From: a bacterium
GTDB lineage: Bacteria > Chloroflexota > Dormibacteria > Aeolococcales > Bog-877
Assembly (NCBI GenBank): GCA_021795235.1
Contig: JAJYPP010000002.1
Span: 1 to 64,000, forward strand
DNA: 64,000 nucleotides
Reading direction: 5' to 3'
Part shown: piece by piece, positions 9,365 to 17,329 of the stretch
Layout of the letters: every line of letters starts with the position of its first letter
Numbering within the stretch: position 1 is the stretch's first letter
Translations under genes and position numbers: made by a program
The notes under the pieces: model-generated
The model's input: the letters and a program-made list of their open reading frames with translations, nothing else
What the model was told of the DNA's origin: nothing
The model's database searches: none

Positions 9365-9560
9365 CTCCCCGCTCTGTGAACTTGCTGGTGGGGTTGGCCT
9401 GAGATCACTGTACACTCGGCCCTGGGCTTGGAGATCTCCCCAAGCCAACGCGTCGTAAGGCCCCGATTTGCGGGCCTCTGCTCCCACCTATAGCGTTTAG
9501 CGTTCGCTACCCCGCACTTAACCGCTCTGACCGAACTCGACGGAGCTCCAAGGGGGGAAC

Positions 9561-9609
9561 TTGGAGCGGGAGACCGGGTTCGAACCGGCGACCTTCGGCT
9601 TGGGAAGCA
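9561..9609. repeat. Direct repeat copy A (49 bp, tRNA 3' half), putative att site
   Basis: Identical to 13673-13721 for the first 36 bp and the last 12 bp, with a single G/T difference at repeat position 37. The shared block covers the anticodon loop through CCA of tRNA-Gly, the segment that tyrosine-recombinase elements typically duplicate on integration. The complete integrase at 12559-13500 lies between the copies. Confidence 0.75.
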
Positions 9610-9637
9610 AACGCTCTCCTCATCAGGCTCAGAGCGC
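9562..9637 (-). pseudogene. tRNA-Gly(CCC)-like remnant, attachment site A
   Basis: On the reverse strand, 9562-9637 has the exact tRNA length. It has a good T-arm (GCCGG TTCGAAC CCGGT), anticodon loop TTCCCAA (CCC, Gly) and 3' CTCCCGC-T-CCA. The 5' acceptor strand (GCGCTCT) pairs at only 3 of 7 positions, the D stem is poor and the anticodon stem has one mismatch. It is therefore a remnant or recombined tRNA end rather than a working gene. Bases 9561-9609 repeat at 13673-13721 with one difference. Downstream to 10052 I see no supported gene. Confidence 0.65.
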
Positions 9638-10052
9638 GCATGTGCGATCTCAATAGGGTGCGGCTCTTCTGGAGGGACGCGGCGGCGGCGCAATCGAGTT
9701 CCCGAGGCAGCCCGAACAGCGGCGGAGGCGCCGTGCAGGGCAGCCGCGGGGCCCCAATACACGTTGGGCCGCTCCGTGTGGGGTGATCGACTACTTCGGC
9801 ACGTGGCGAGCCCCAGCCTTTTGGATGTCTTCCCCTCGGCCGCGGCGCCTGACGACTGCCCGAACAGGTCAGTCCAGGAGAGCCGCACCCATCTCAATAA
9901 CAGCGACTGAGATCAAGGTGCCCCTATTCAAGAGCATCTGCCTATGTAGCCCAAAACCGAGCAAGCGTTCTGCCAAATAGATGCCCGCCGCCAGCTCTTC
10001 ACTCGACGGCCCGAGGTGGAGAGACCTGTCCAGCGATCGCACCCGCGCTGGA

Positions 10053-10466
10053 TCAAGACCCGTCTCCGAGCAGCCTCAGAAAGGCGGCCGGGGAGTGGAT
10101 CGGCAAGGTCTGGTCGAGCTCGAGAAGATGGCGGTCGCCCGAAACAATGACGGCGCGGGCCGCCACCGCCAGGGCGATGAGGTAGTCGTCACCCGGGTCA
10201 GGCGACCGAAAGAGCGGCGGCTCGGTCGGGTCATCGACCACCCGCGCTTGGCGCTCAACCAATCTGACCGCCGCTGTGGCATCGCTGGCGGGAATACGGC
10301 GACGGATCTTGGGGTAGGCAAGAGCTCGCTCCAGCTCGGCCAGGAGAAGAGGAGAGGCAACCAGGTCATAGGCACCGTCCAACCCGGCCCGCAAGACCTT
10401 CGCCGGCGACCCGTCCGGTGCCAGCAGGGCCGAGATGATGACGTTGGGGTCGAGGATCGCCCGCAC
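10053..10466 (-). CDS. PIN-domain toxin (PIN_3, VapC-like)
   Basis: 137 residues with the PIN fold acidic set: D6 in ILDPNVIISALL, the E in LAELERAL, the Asp pair in DPGDDYLIALA, and D in SGDRHLLEL. This matches the PIN_3 family of putative RNase toxins. The RHH-type antitoxin gene ends 3 bp before its ATG on the same strand, so the two form a toxin-antitoxin operon. The substrate RNA cannot be told. Confidence 0.85.
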   Translation of the reverse strand: MRAILDPNVIISALLAPDGSPAKVLRAGLDGAYDLVASPLLLAELERALAYPKIRRRIPASDATAAVRLVERQARVVDDPTEPPLFRSPDPGDDYLIALAVAARAVIVSGDRHLLELDQTLPIHSPAAFLRLLGDGS

Positions 10467-10469
10467 AGC

Positions 10470-10700
10470 TCAGCGCTTGGCGCGCCGAGTGTGGTGTTGC
10501 GCCTCGACGGCCAGCTCCATAGCCTCTCCCTCTTGGAGGTTGTTGCGAGCCCACAGCCGGTCGAGGAGGTCCAGGCCCAGGTCGCGCCGGATTGCCGCCT
10601 CGATCACCGCGCTGTCGCCCTGCCCAGTGCGGGCCGCGCGCACCCTCACCGCACGCAGCACATCCTCATCGATCGTGAGAGTGGTGCGAGTCTTTGACAC
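10470..10700 (-). CDS. Ribbon-helix-helix antitoxin partner of the PIN toxin
   Basis: 76 residues from GTG 10700, beginning SKTRTTLTIDEDVLRAVRVR. The TTLTID strand plus helix-turn-helix is a CopG/Arc type ribbon-helix-helix. The C-terminal tail is acidic then basic and probably wraps the toxin. The gene precedes the PIN gene with a 3-bp gap, the usual antitoxin-first order. Autorepression at its own promoter is expected from the family. Confidence 0.78.
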   Translation of the reverse strand: MSKTRTTLTIDEDVLRAVRVRAARTGQGDSAVIEAAIRRDLGLDLLDRLWARNNLQEGEAMELAVEAQHHTRRAKR

Positions 10701-11100
10701 ATTGGCATCGTAGCATCGTTGTGCGCAGATGACTAGCTCCAGCCAGGCGCGCCCGACAGTCGTCTGCAGTGTCCTCGCCGTCCGGGAGGCTGGCCCCACT
10801 GATCGGGTTGCGCCGCAAGCTTGGTCGGAGTACGCGGCCCAGGTTGAGGTCGAGCTTGATGGCGAAACGATCATCCTCCAGCAGCAGCGGTGCTGCGCCG
10901 CGAGGATGCGTAAGCCGGCACACCAGAGCACCGAGGTCTTCTCTCCCGAGCCCACTCAGGCTCCAGTGAGGGCCGGGTTCAGCAGTTGACCGAGGCTGAG
11001 CTGAAGGTAGTCGCCTGTCAAGTCCTGCCGGGGGCACCATGTCTTGAGTGCAAATTGGGGCTAAGTCACCCACTAAGACGACCTGTCTCGCGGACCCGTT

Positions 11101-11121
11101 GATACCAACGGTGATACCAAC
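11101..11121. repeat. Short tandem repeat GATACCAAC x2 in a gene-poor stretch
   Basis: GATACCAAC occurs at 11101 and 11113, a 12-bp period. It is the only structure I notice in 10701-11223, about 520 bp with no supportable gene. The significance is unknown; it could be an integrase arm site or chance. Confidence 0.3.
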
Positions 11122-11223
11122 CCGGCCGGGCACGCGTGTTATGGGATGGACCAGAGGGCGAAGCGGAGCGGCCGAGCTGGAGCTACCTCGCGTTGGCAAG
11201 TAGCCCCGCCACCGAGCCCGTGG

Positions 11224-11487
11224 TCACCCGCAGGCCAACCATGGCGGCGGCCGCCATGGGCTCCGATCGGCACGGTCAGCGGCTATACCAGTCAAACTGG
11301 CAGGGCAGGGCGCCACGACAGGGGTCACCTGACACCGGGTCCGTTCGAACTCAGCTTCAGTCGCTTTCGCATCCTCAGCCCTCCGCGCCTTGCGGGCTTG
11401 GCCCTTGACGACCGCCCGGTACTCGCCGCGCTCCCTGCCATGGCCGCTCCCCCGGTAGGGATGCCCCAGCTTCGCGTTCAGGCCCAT
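11224..11487 (-). CDS. Small basic hypothetical protein
   Basis: 87 residues beginning MGLNAKLGHPYRGSGHGRER and continuing with a Lys/Arg/Ala-rich segment (VVKGQARKARRAEDAK). The first half looks like a genuine small protein; the last 30 residues look poorer. It follows the HicA-like gene on the same strand with a 30-bp gap. No function is recognised. Confidence 0.35.
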   Translation of the reverse strand: MGLNAKLGHPYRGSGHGRERGEYRAVVKGQARKARRAEDAKATEAEFERTRCQVTPVVAPCPASLTGIAADRADRSPWRPPPWLACG

Positions 11488-11517
11488 GCCAGTCAGTATC
11501 GGTCGAAACGCACTACC

Positions 11518-11727
11518 TCACCGGGCACGTCGCCCTGCTTGCCACCACTGCCAGAACTCTTCCCGAGAGACGCCGAGGTGACGAAGCAGGGAGGTCAGCG
11601 CTTGGGGCCAGAAGTCTTGGGCCGGGTGGCAATGCACGGATCGCCACTTCCCCTCGCGGTTGCGAACGATGAGCTGTGGCGAGCCCTCGCCCCGAAGGTC
11701 CGTCCCGAAGTGCCGGAGCATGGCCAC
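11518..11727 (-). CDS. hicA: HicA-like mRNA interferase toxin
   Basis: 69 residues from GTG 11727. The segment LRHFGTDLRGEGSPQLIV, then HCHPAQDFWPQALTSLLRHLGVSREEF, follows the HicA double-stranded-RNA-binding fold. The catalytic His region GSHR of typical HicA reads GSPQ here, a loss of the usual key His, though a His pair (HCH) remains at the strand that carries PVH. The domain clearly begins about 9 codons earlier (LPELKYRELV), in frame and open back to a CTG that overlaps the hicB stop, so a non-ATG/GTG start is possible. Confidence 0.6.
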   Translation of the reverse strand: MAMLRHFGTDLRGEGSPQLIVRNREGKWRSVHCHPAQDFWPQALTSLLRHLGVSREEFWQWWQAGRRAR

Positions 11728-11771
11728 CAGTTCGCGGTACTTGAGTTCCGGGAGTGATTCGGAGCGGGGCG

Positions 11772-12014
11772 TCAGACGGTGACCAGCTCGACCCGCCGGG
11801 CGGATTCGGCCCGGATGTCGTCGAGCACTTCCGGGTACGTGCGGATCAGCTCGCGCAGGTTCGAAATCGCCTCTGCCTGCGTCGTGCCCTGTGCCACAGC
11901 TCCGATTTCAACGGCATCAGCCACCCATCCGCGCCCCGGTGCCTCGATCAGCGTGACCGCGATGGTGACGGGGGCTGATGCACTCAAATGCGGGGTAGCG
12001 TCCATGCCCACCAT
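11772..12014 (-). CDS. hicB: HicB-like antitoxin
   Basis: 80 residues with the partial RNase H fold of HicB: VTIAVTLIEAPGRGWVADAV, then a Gly-Thr-Thr-Gln-Ala-Glu-Ala turn and helix. It precedes the HicA-like gene on the same strand, antitoxin first. No C-terminal DNA-binding domain is present, so repression would need another factor. The stretch upstream, 12015-12558, contains no gene I can support. Confidence 0.7.
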   Translation of the reverse strand: MVGMDATPHLSASAPVTIAVTLIEAPGRGWVADAVEIGAVAQGTTQAEAISNLRELIRTYPEVLDDIRAESARRVELVTV

Positions 12015-12558
12015 GGTACGCGGCTCGGCCCCAAATGAGTTCGTTCAGGCCCTCCCCGTCCGCTACGCCAGGCCATTTTCCCATGGGCGGTGCCGGGCCG
12101 GCCCCATGGCGGACCGCCCAAGCGATCCCGACAGGGTCCGCGCCAGCCGACTCGCGCTCACGTGGCCCCGGGTAGCGTCTCTGCACCTCTGCGGAACTCC
12201 AAGTGAGGCGTAGCCGAGCGCATTGGGACCGAAGTCGCCACGAGAGACGACCGCGGTGGCATGGACGTTGCGGTGGAAGCCGCACCAGAGTGACACCCAT
12301 CTGGGAGGGTGTCCAGGCTGGGTCGAGTAGGGTTGCGCATTGGTGTCCCGCCCCCCGCTATCCCAGCGGATGCCCCCACCGAGGCGAACAGTGCCGGACT
12401 CCAGCGGACGCTCGCCCCCAAGAATGGCTCGTTTGATCTCGAAGCGGACGTCTGCGAACACGTGCGGACAGCAAGCGGATCGACTGCAAGACCCGGCATC
12501 GGTGGTTCGACCCACAACACGTTCGGACCAGTATCCGGACTTGGACAAGCGCCTCCAG

Positions 12559-13500
12559 TCAACGACCGCTGACCAGAGCTCGAGCCATGGCGTCGTAAGC
12601 GTCGTCGTGGCTGAGATGAGCGTAGTGATCGGCTATCACCTTCTCCGAAGCACCAGCTATCGCCGCCAGCTGAATCGGGTTCATTCCCCGCCTCAGCATC
12701 TCCGTGATCCACGAGTGCCGGAGTAGGTGCGGGTGGACCGGCTTGCCCAGTTGCGCCTGTTTGCCCAGCAATCCCACCATCTGGGCCACCCCGGACTCCG
12801 TCAGGGGCTCGTAGGTGTCGCCGTGCAACCGCCGGCTCGAGTAGAAGATTCGACCCCCGGCGGCGTCCGCCGGCCGGTTTCGGCTCAGGCACTCCACCCT
12901 CCTGGCCAGATCGGGAAGCATCGGCACCAGCCGCTCGCGGTCGCCCTTGCCCCGAACCCGCAGGTAGGTCCGGTTGCCGCCTCGTCTGATGTCCTCCACG
13001 CTAAGCCCAGTCAGCTCCGCCAGACGCAGGCCGCAGTCGGCGAAGAGCCGGACGATGACCTTGTCCCGTTCGGTCCGAGCGCTGTCCTCGAGGCGGTCGA
13101 TCTCAGCCCGGCTGAGCACCTCCCTCTCTCGTCTTGGCTGCTTTGGCAGCTGAGGCCGCCCCCCTACCGCCTCCCCGCGAGCCTCCGCCCAGGCCAGCAG
13201 CTGCCGCACCGGGCGCACGTAACTGTGAACGCTCGCTTTGGAGAGCGGCTTGCCTCGCTCGCTCTGGCGGCTCAGAAGGTCGGTGGTGAATCGATCCAGC
13301 GTGGACTGAGAGAGGTCGTCGGTGGTGGCGACTCCCTCCCTGCGGCACCACGGAAGAAAAATCCTGTTGAGAGCGAACCCATAGGCATTCTCCAGCGTTC
13401 GCACCGAGAGCCCTCGGGCCCGGCAGGAGTTCAAGTAGTCGTCGACCAGGTCCGGTACCGAACTGGCCCCCGGGGCAACCGTCTTGAGTGTGACTGGCAT
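12559..13500 (-). CDS. Tyrosine recombinase (XerC/D-like integrase)
   Basis: 313 residues. A SAM-like core-binding domain occupies residues about 15-110. The catalytic domain contains the expected set: Arg in CGLRLAELTGL, Lys in GKGDRERLVP, His-x-x-Arg in HLLRHSW, His and nucleophilic Tyr in VIADHYAHLS. The gene is intact. It lies 172 bp from repeat copy B, with its 5' end facing that copy, as integrases often do. An AT-rich patch (13540-13660) between them could hold its promoter and arm-type sites. It probably catalyses tRNA-Gly integration of the islet or the larger element. Confidence 0.92.
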   Translation of the reverse strand: MPVTLKTVAPGASSVPDLVDDYLNSCRARGLSVRTLENAYGFALNRIFLPWCRREGVATTDDLSQSTLDRFTTDLLSRQSERGKPLSKASVHSYVRPVRQLLAWAEARGEAVGGRPQLPKQPRREREVLSRAEIDRLEDSARTERDKVIVRLFADCGLRLAELTGLSVEDIRRGGNRTYLRVRGKGDRERLVPMLPDLARRVECLSRNRPADAAGGRIFYSSRRLHGDTYEPLTESGVAQMVGLLGKQAQLGKPVHPHLLRHSWITEMLRRGMNPIQLAAIAGASEKVIADHYAHLSHDDAYDAMARALVSGR

Positions 13501-13672
13501 CGCTTCTCGACTCCCCAGTGGCTTCTGCTCCCTGAATTAGATAATAGTGGCTCTTTGCAGAAAGCACCTGTTTATCAGCGTCTGCGCGTGTTAGATTTTG
13601 GATCTATTTCAGGCTGCTTTATGCTGCCCTAACAGCCCTAGCAGATGCTGTTATTGAACTCGAAAGTTCGCT

Positions 13673-13721
13673 TTGGAGCGGGAGACCGGGTTCGAACCGG
13701 CGACCTTCTGCTTGGGAAGCA
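13673..13721. repeat. Direct repeat copy B (49 bp, tRNA-Gly 3' half), putative att site
   Basis: On the reverse strand it encodes a perfect anticodon stem-loop (TCTGC TTCCCAA GCAGA), T-arm, acceptor 3' strand and CCA. The sequence that should give the D-arm and acceptor 5' strand (13722-13749) does not pair. It is therefore a tRNA fragment left or carried by an integrating element, not a tRNA gene. Confidence 0.75.
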
Positions 13722-13866
13722 GAAAGTTTTGAGCGCTGTGCTATGAGAGTGGAGGGCTGAGCGCTGTGCTAAAAGTTATAGTGTGTGGCCGCATCTCCTG
13801 GTACGGCCAGCCCGCGACCCGAGTGCGTGAATCTTGGCCCCTGGGATGTGGTAGGTTGGAAACAAG

Positions 13867-14343
13867 GTGAGTCAGACAAGTAATCCGTTCGCGCTGGCAA
13901 TGGCCGAAGCCGAGTCGAGGCCCTTGAAGGCCAAGCGCCGAATGCCGGTGGCACCTCCCCATGCGATCCTGGCAGCCGACATCCTACAGTGTGGCCACTG
14001 CCACGCGCACTTGCCGGGGATTTACGACTGGTCGGCGTTTAGTCTGGCGTACGACGCAGACGGGGTTCCGGACCCAGCCATCAGGCTGTGGCATGCGGAG
14101 CGCCAAGAGTGGGAACAAGTCGTCTGGTGTATGGCCGCGTCGGTCCGGCGGCACGGGCAGAGAACCGGACGGGTTCAGCCGCGACGGGGATGGGATGCGC
14201 CGCGAGAGCGAGGCCCCGTATCCCCGCAGCGAAGCTTTCGCGACGCGCGCTGGCCGACGAAGGGCCGCCCTGAGCCACCGTGCTGGGCACAGTGCTGGCG
14301 GTGCGAATACGTGAACCGCATCGAAGTGGCACCAGTCTACTAG
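13867..14343 (+). CDS. Hypothetical protein with split Cys pairs (possible zinc ribbon)
   Basis: 158 residues from GTG 13867. CGHC occurs near residue 46 and CWRC near the C-terminus, which could coordinate one zinc ion across a long, basic, low-complexity middle. No family is recognised. It is the first forward gene after attachment copy B. Codon quality is moderate and the central Arg-rich part could be out-of-frame noise, so the length is uncertain. Confidence 0.45.
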   Translation: MSQTSNPFALAMAEAESRPLKAKRRMPVAPPHAILAADILQCGHCHAHLPGIYDWSAFSLAYDADGVPDPAIRLWHAERQEWEQVVWCMAASVRRHGQRTGRVQPRRGWDAPRERGPVSPQRSFRDARWPTKGRPEPPCWAQCWRCEYVNRIEVAPVY

Positions 14344-14550
14344 CCCTCCCTCTAGCGAGCATGCCCCACCCCCACAAGTAACAACATCTACAAACCAGTC
14401 TCCTAGAGGTTTGCGATGGGGTAGAGAGTGGTAACCTAGATCCTAAGTAGTCCGGACCGGGTTAGAACACCTAGCGGAACCCTTTCTCCTTCACGGCTCA
14501 GGCACGGCTCGTCGCTCTGAAGCGGCAGGTACGGCCGGAGAGAGTGTGCC

Positions 14551-14799
14551 GTGAAGACACCGGACACCGATCGGGTGCAGAGAGCGCGCATCGCCGCGTA
14601 CGCGCTCCATGCGACTCATAACTCTCGTGAGATCACCGCGCCCGCACGGGCCGCATTCTTGGCTGGGGTGGCTCGGCGGGTAGATCCTGAGGGCATCCTG
14701 GGCGAGGAAGAGCGGGAGCGCCGGGCTCGCGCAGCGCTCCGATCGCACATGGCAGCGCTGGCCCTCAAGTCGGCACAGGCGCGGCGGAGGCGCGGGTGA
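14551..14799 (+). CDS. Small hypothetical protein upstream of the replication initiator
   Basis: 82 residues from GTG 14551, predicted helical and Arg/Ala-rich (RIAAYALHATHNSREITAPA, then FLAGVARRVDPEG). Small proteins of this kind are common on actinobacterial plasmids and phages, function unknown. Its TGA overlaps the next ATG by one base, so it is translationally coupled to the Rep-like gene. A GGAGAGAG ribosome-binding site lies 8 bp before the start. Confidence 0.65.
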   Translation: MKTPDTDRVQRARIAAYALHATHNSREITAPARAAFLAGVARRVDPEGILGEEERERRARAALRSHMAALALKSAQARRRRG

Positions 14800-16031
14800 T
14801 GAGCGCGGCGGCCATGCTGTCGGCCAGCCCTACACCCCGAGTCAGTCGGCGGTCGCCGTGCGACCCGACCCTGGCACGGCTACCGATCTGGGTGCCCCGT
14901 GGCGGAGATCAAGCCCCGTCGTCCATCTATGGCGCGCCGTGCTCGGTGGCATTTGCCGCAACCGACGGCGAGGGGGTGCAGATTCCGCCGGAGCTGGCCG
15001 GGCCCCGGACCGGTCTGACGAGTACGGATCTCCGGATCTATTTGGAACTGCTCCGGCGCTGGGACATCGATGGCCGTCCCAGCAACGCGAAGGTGCACTT
15101 TGGCGGGCGCGAACTCTGGCGCACGATCGGAATGAAGGGTTGGGGCCTCCGGCAAGTCCAGCTCGTCGAGGCGTCGCTCATGCGGCTGAAGACGGCGGTG
15201 ATCACCTCCGCCATCCGCGGCGAGGGCACCAAGGACCGGACCCACATCTGGGGCCTCGTCGACGAAGCCGAGTGGGCTCGGACGGACACCTCGGCCGCGT
15301 GGGTAGCTCTGTCGTCAGCCGTCACATCGCGCATCGCCGGCGGCCGGGCGACCTGGGTGGACCTCCGAGCGTACGACCAGATCCACTCGGTCGACCAACT
15401 CGCTGCTCGGCTCTGGCTCTTCCTCGAGGCTGAGAAGCTGGAGCGGCCATGGCACTATGCGATCTGGCCCGACCCTCGGCGCGGAGCGCCAGAAAACCCG
15501 CCAGTCGCCGAACTGCTCCGCCTGCGACCCCAGCGAGCCAGAGATGGCCTCCGGACCATTCGGCGAGCTGCAGCGAACGTGGTGGACCAGGACCCGAGGT
15601 ACGACCTCAAGGTGCGACTGGGTGGCCGGGGCGCGTGGGAGTTGCTGGCCGAGCGTCGGCAGCGAGAAGCCGGGCAGCATCCCCACGACACTGTCGCCGG
15701 CCTTCCCCGGGAGCTCGTGGAGGCATGGCGCCGTCGCTACGACCTCCACCTGCCCTCGCGCCGGCAGGCGACCACAGCCACTGAGCTACTCAACCGGTGG
15801 ACTCTGCCAGAGGCAGTGGCGATCCTGGCCAGCGCAAGCGGGGATCCCCTGGACGAGTGGATGGCGCGTGATCGGGACCGGTCAACCGAGCGCCTGGCTA
15901 CGGCCGATGCCACAGAGGCGGCGTGGGCGGCGACCAAGCGAGAGGAAGAGAGGACGGCCGCCGCGGGGCTCGCCCGGATCAGTGAGCTCCTGGCACAGCT
16001 GGGCACGAAGGTGGGGCCGGCCTGTGGATAA
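14799..16031 (+). CDS. Candidate plasmid replication initiator (winged-helix Rep-like)
   Basis: 410 residues. Residues about 70-150 (LTSTDLRIYLELLRRWDI, then FGGRELWRTIGMKGWGLRQV) look like the winged-helix domain of iteron-binding initiators. The family assignment rests mainly on context: a perfect DnaA box and four iterons start within its last codons and just beyond. The C-terminal 120 residues are helical and charged. ATG 14799 overlaps the previous stop; GTG 14796 is possible. A phage-type DNA-binding protein is the alternative. Confidence 0.6.
   Translation: MSAAAMLSASPTPRVSRRSPCDPTLARLPIWVPRGGDQAPSSIYGAPCSVAFAATDGEGVQIPPELAGPRTGLTSTDLRIYLELLRRWDIDGRPSNAKVHFGGRELWRTIGMKGWGLRQVQLVEASLMRLKTAVITSAIRGEGTKDRTHIWGLVDEAEWARTDTSAAWVALSSAVTSRIAGGRATWVDLRAYDQIHSVDQLAARLWLFLEAEKLERPWHYAIWPDPRRGAPENPPVAELLRLRPQRARDGLRTIRRAAANVVDQDPRYDLKVRLGGRGAWELLAERRQREAGQHPHDTVAGLPRELVEAWRRRYDLHLPSRRQATTATELLNRWTLPEAVAILASASGDPLDEWMARDRDRSTERLATADATEAAWAATKREEERTAAAGLARISELLAQLGTKVGPACG
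16023..16031. promoter_or_regulatory. Perfect DnaA box
   Basis: TGTGGATAA is the reverse complement of the consensus TTATCCACA. It overlaps the last codons and stop of the Rep-like gene and lies 3 bp before the first iteron, the arrangement of iteron plasmid origins. Confidence 0.75.
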
Positions 16032-16033
16032 CC

Positions 16034-16123
16034 CATGTACTTTGACGCGCGCTGGCCATGTACTTCGACACGCGGAATCATGTACTTCGACGCGCGCTGG
16101 CCATGTACTTTCACGCGCGGCAG
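16034..16123. repeat. Four iterons, candidate replication origin
   Basis: Four direct repeats begin with ATGTACTT at 16035, 16058, 16080 and 16103 (spacings 23, 22, 23), consensus CCATGTACTTYGACRCGCG. About two helical turns per unit is typical of Rep-binding iterons. A relatively AT-rich GAGATCAAATCAAGG follows. Together with the DnaA box and the adjacent Rep-like gene this supports an origin of replication. Confidence 0.8.
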
Positions 16124-16143
16124 TGAGATCAAATCAAGGCAGC

Positions 16144-16170
16144 ACCGTACCCAACGTAACCGTACCCAAC
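16144..16170. repeat. Second direct-repeat pair beyond the iterons
   Basis: ACCGTACCCAAC occurs at 16144-16155 and 16159-16170 (15-bp period), followed by a third partial CCGTA. It may be a further initiator site or part of the control region of the RHH gene. Confidence 0.5.
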
Positions 16171-16244
16171 CGTAGGAGACTCGCTGGCGCGAGGCTCCAC
16201 TGCCTGTTGAGTTGGTCGCCGAAAGCCACTCAAGGCGATCCGGC

Positions 16245-16451
16245 CTACTGCCGCCGACCCACCAGCTCCGCGCCGCAGAGAGGGCAGGTGCCCGCCCTAC
16301 CGGCCGTGCTCCCCTCCCCAACCACTCCGAATCCAGCCTTCACTACAAGGCCGAGGGCGGCCGTCCGCGAGATACCGAGATGCTGGGCGAGTTCCCCCAG
16401 CCGGTCCCACAGCTCGTCCTCGAGCCTGATATGCGCGTCATGCCGAGACAT
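16245..16451 (-). CDS. Ribbon-helix-helix regulator with C-terminal zinc ribbon
   Basis: 68 residues from ATG 16451; ATG 16475 would add 8. SRHDAHIRLEDELWDRLGEL and ISRTAALGLVVKAGF form a ribbon-helix-helix. The C-terminus ends CPLCGAEL, half a zinc ribbon. It is transcribed divergently from operon 1, whose promoter motif lies at 16533. It is well placed to repress both directions, and possibly the other two operons that carry the same motif. A plasmid copy-control protein is the alternative. Confidence 0.7.
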   Translation of the reverse strand: MSRHDAHIRLEDELWDRLGELAQHLGISRTAALGLVVKAGFGVVGEGSTAGRAGTCPLCGAELVGRRQ

Positions 16452-16532
16452 CTCGAACCGAGGGCGGGGAGACATGTTGGGACAGTCTACTACCTCGGTG
16501 CGCACTATAGACGTACGCGTTACCGCCGTTTG

Positions 16533-16548
16533 TGGTACGCTACGGGGA
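16533..16548 (+). promoter_or_regulatory. Conserved extended -10 promoter motif, copy 1 (operon 1)
   Basis: TGGTACGCTACGGGGA is shared, apart from two positions, with 22745-22760 and 28657-28672. TG-N-TACGCT fits an extended -10 box. No common -35 is visible. The lipoprotein ATG begins on its last base, so transcripts from this copy may be nearly leaderless. Confidence 0.7.
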
Positions 16549-17102
16549 TGAGCAAGCAATCATTCTGGGTGGGGGCAGCGATCCTCGCAGTGGGCGGGCT
16601 GCTTCTGGTGAGCTGTGGGGCGAGTGCCGTGACCTCTCCCTCGGGGCGGACGGTCTGCTCGCCTCAGGGTGGCTGGTGCCTCGTTCTTCATCGCACCTTG
16701 ACCTCGGCGGGAGTGACGGTGACATGCCCAGCCAAGTGGTGCTCGGAGGCGACCTTCCTGGGGACGCACGTGGCGGGGCACCAGAGCTACGGGCGCGGCG
16801 CCTCGGTCCGGGCAGTCACTCCTGGCCCGCAACTCCACGTGGTCCCCATGCCACGCGGAACATGTGCTGGCGGCCATCGGCCATCGACTGGTAGTAGGTG
16901 GTGCTCCACTAGGGCCAGATGGAGCACGTCGCCCGTCTGGGCAGGCGGACCGGCTCCCATCACCACGGTCCGGACACCGAGCTTCTGGTGCTCGGGTAGC
17001 TGCTCTAAGGGATGGTCGATCGTTGCCACGGGCAGGGCCCACGGGCATCCCTGGCGGCTCGTGTTAAGCCTGCCGGTGATCCGCCCTGTGAGGGCCGAGT
17101 GA
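16548..17102 (+). CDS. Putative lipoprotein, first gene of operon 1
   Basis: 184 residues. The N-terminus has a basic start, a hydrophobic stretch and a lipobox (LLLVSC at about residue 22). The mature part holds several cysteines and no known domain. The C-terminal half (after about residue 105) has weaker coding character. The TGA overlaps the next ATG by one base, which supports the full-length frame. It is likely anchored at the outer face of the membrane as part of the element's surface apparatus. Confidence 0.55.
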   Translation: MSKQSFWVGAAILAVGGLLLVSCGASAVTSPSGRTVCSPQGGWCLVLHRTLTSAGVTVTCPAKWCSEATFLGTHVAGHQSYGRGASVRAVTPGPQLHVVPMPRGTCAGGHRPSTGSRWCSTRARWSTSPVWAGGPAPITTVRTPSFWCSGSCSKGWSIVATGRAHGHPWRLVLSLPVIRPVRAE

Positions 17103-17329
17103 TGTGGTGGCTCCTCCTGCTCGCTTACGTGGCCGGGGTGCTCATGAGCCTGGGGATGCTGGCCGCCCGGCTCAGCAGTGGAAGGGTCCTGGTGCTACGC
17201 CCCGCAGCCATGTACCCACTCTTTGTTGTTTGCTGGCCCGTCGCGTGGCTAGTTGGGTTCGGGGTGCTGCTGATCGTCTTGTGGGCTCTCGCAGGCACCG
17301 AGCTTGCGCGGCGGGGAGGGTCGAAGTGA
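17102..17329 (+). CDS. Small two-helix membrane protein
   Basis: 75 residues. MWWLLLLAYVAGVLMSLGML is one membrane helix, and YPLFVVCWPVAWLVGFGVLL with following residues a second. A basic C-terminus (ARRGGSK) follows. It is linked to its neighbours on both sides by one-base stop/start overlaps. No family is recognised. Confidence 0.7.
   Translation: MWWLLLLAYVAGVLMSLGMLAARLSSGRVLVLRPAAMYPLFVVCWPVAWLVGFGVLLIVLWALAGTELARRGGSK

Noticed and set aside
9562-9637. Functional tRNA-Gly gene at copy A
   Set aside because: Acceptor and D stems do not pair; only the T-arm, anticodon loop and 3' strand are tRNA-like.
10666-11199. 177-residue reverse open frame upstream of the PIN antitoxin
   Set aside because: It extends across the true antitoxin start and lacks any family pattern.
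16034-16123. CRISPR array
   Set aside because: The repeats are spaced 22-23 bp start to start with no spacer-sized unique sequence; they are iteron-like.
16212-16547. N-terminal extension of the operon 1 lipoprotein frame
   Set aside because: It would translate the RHH gene antisense and the promoter; the signal peptide with lipobox begins at 16548.
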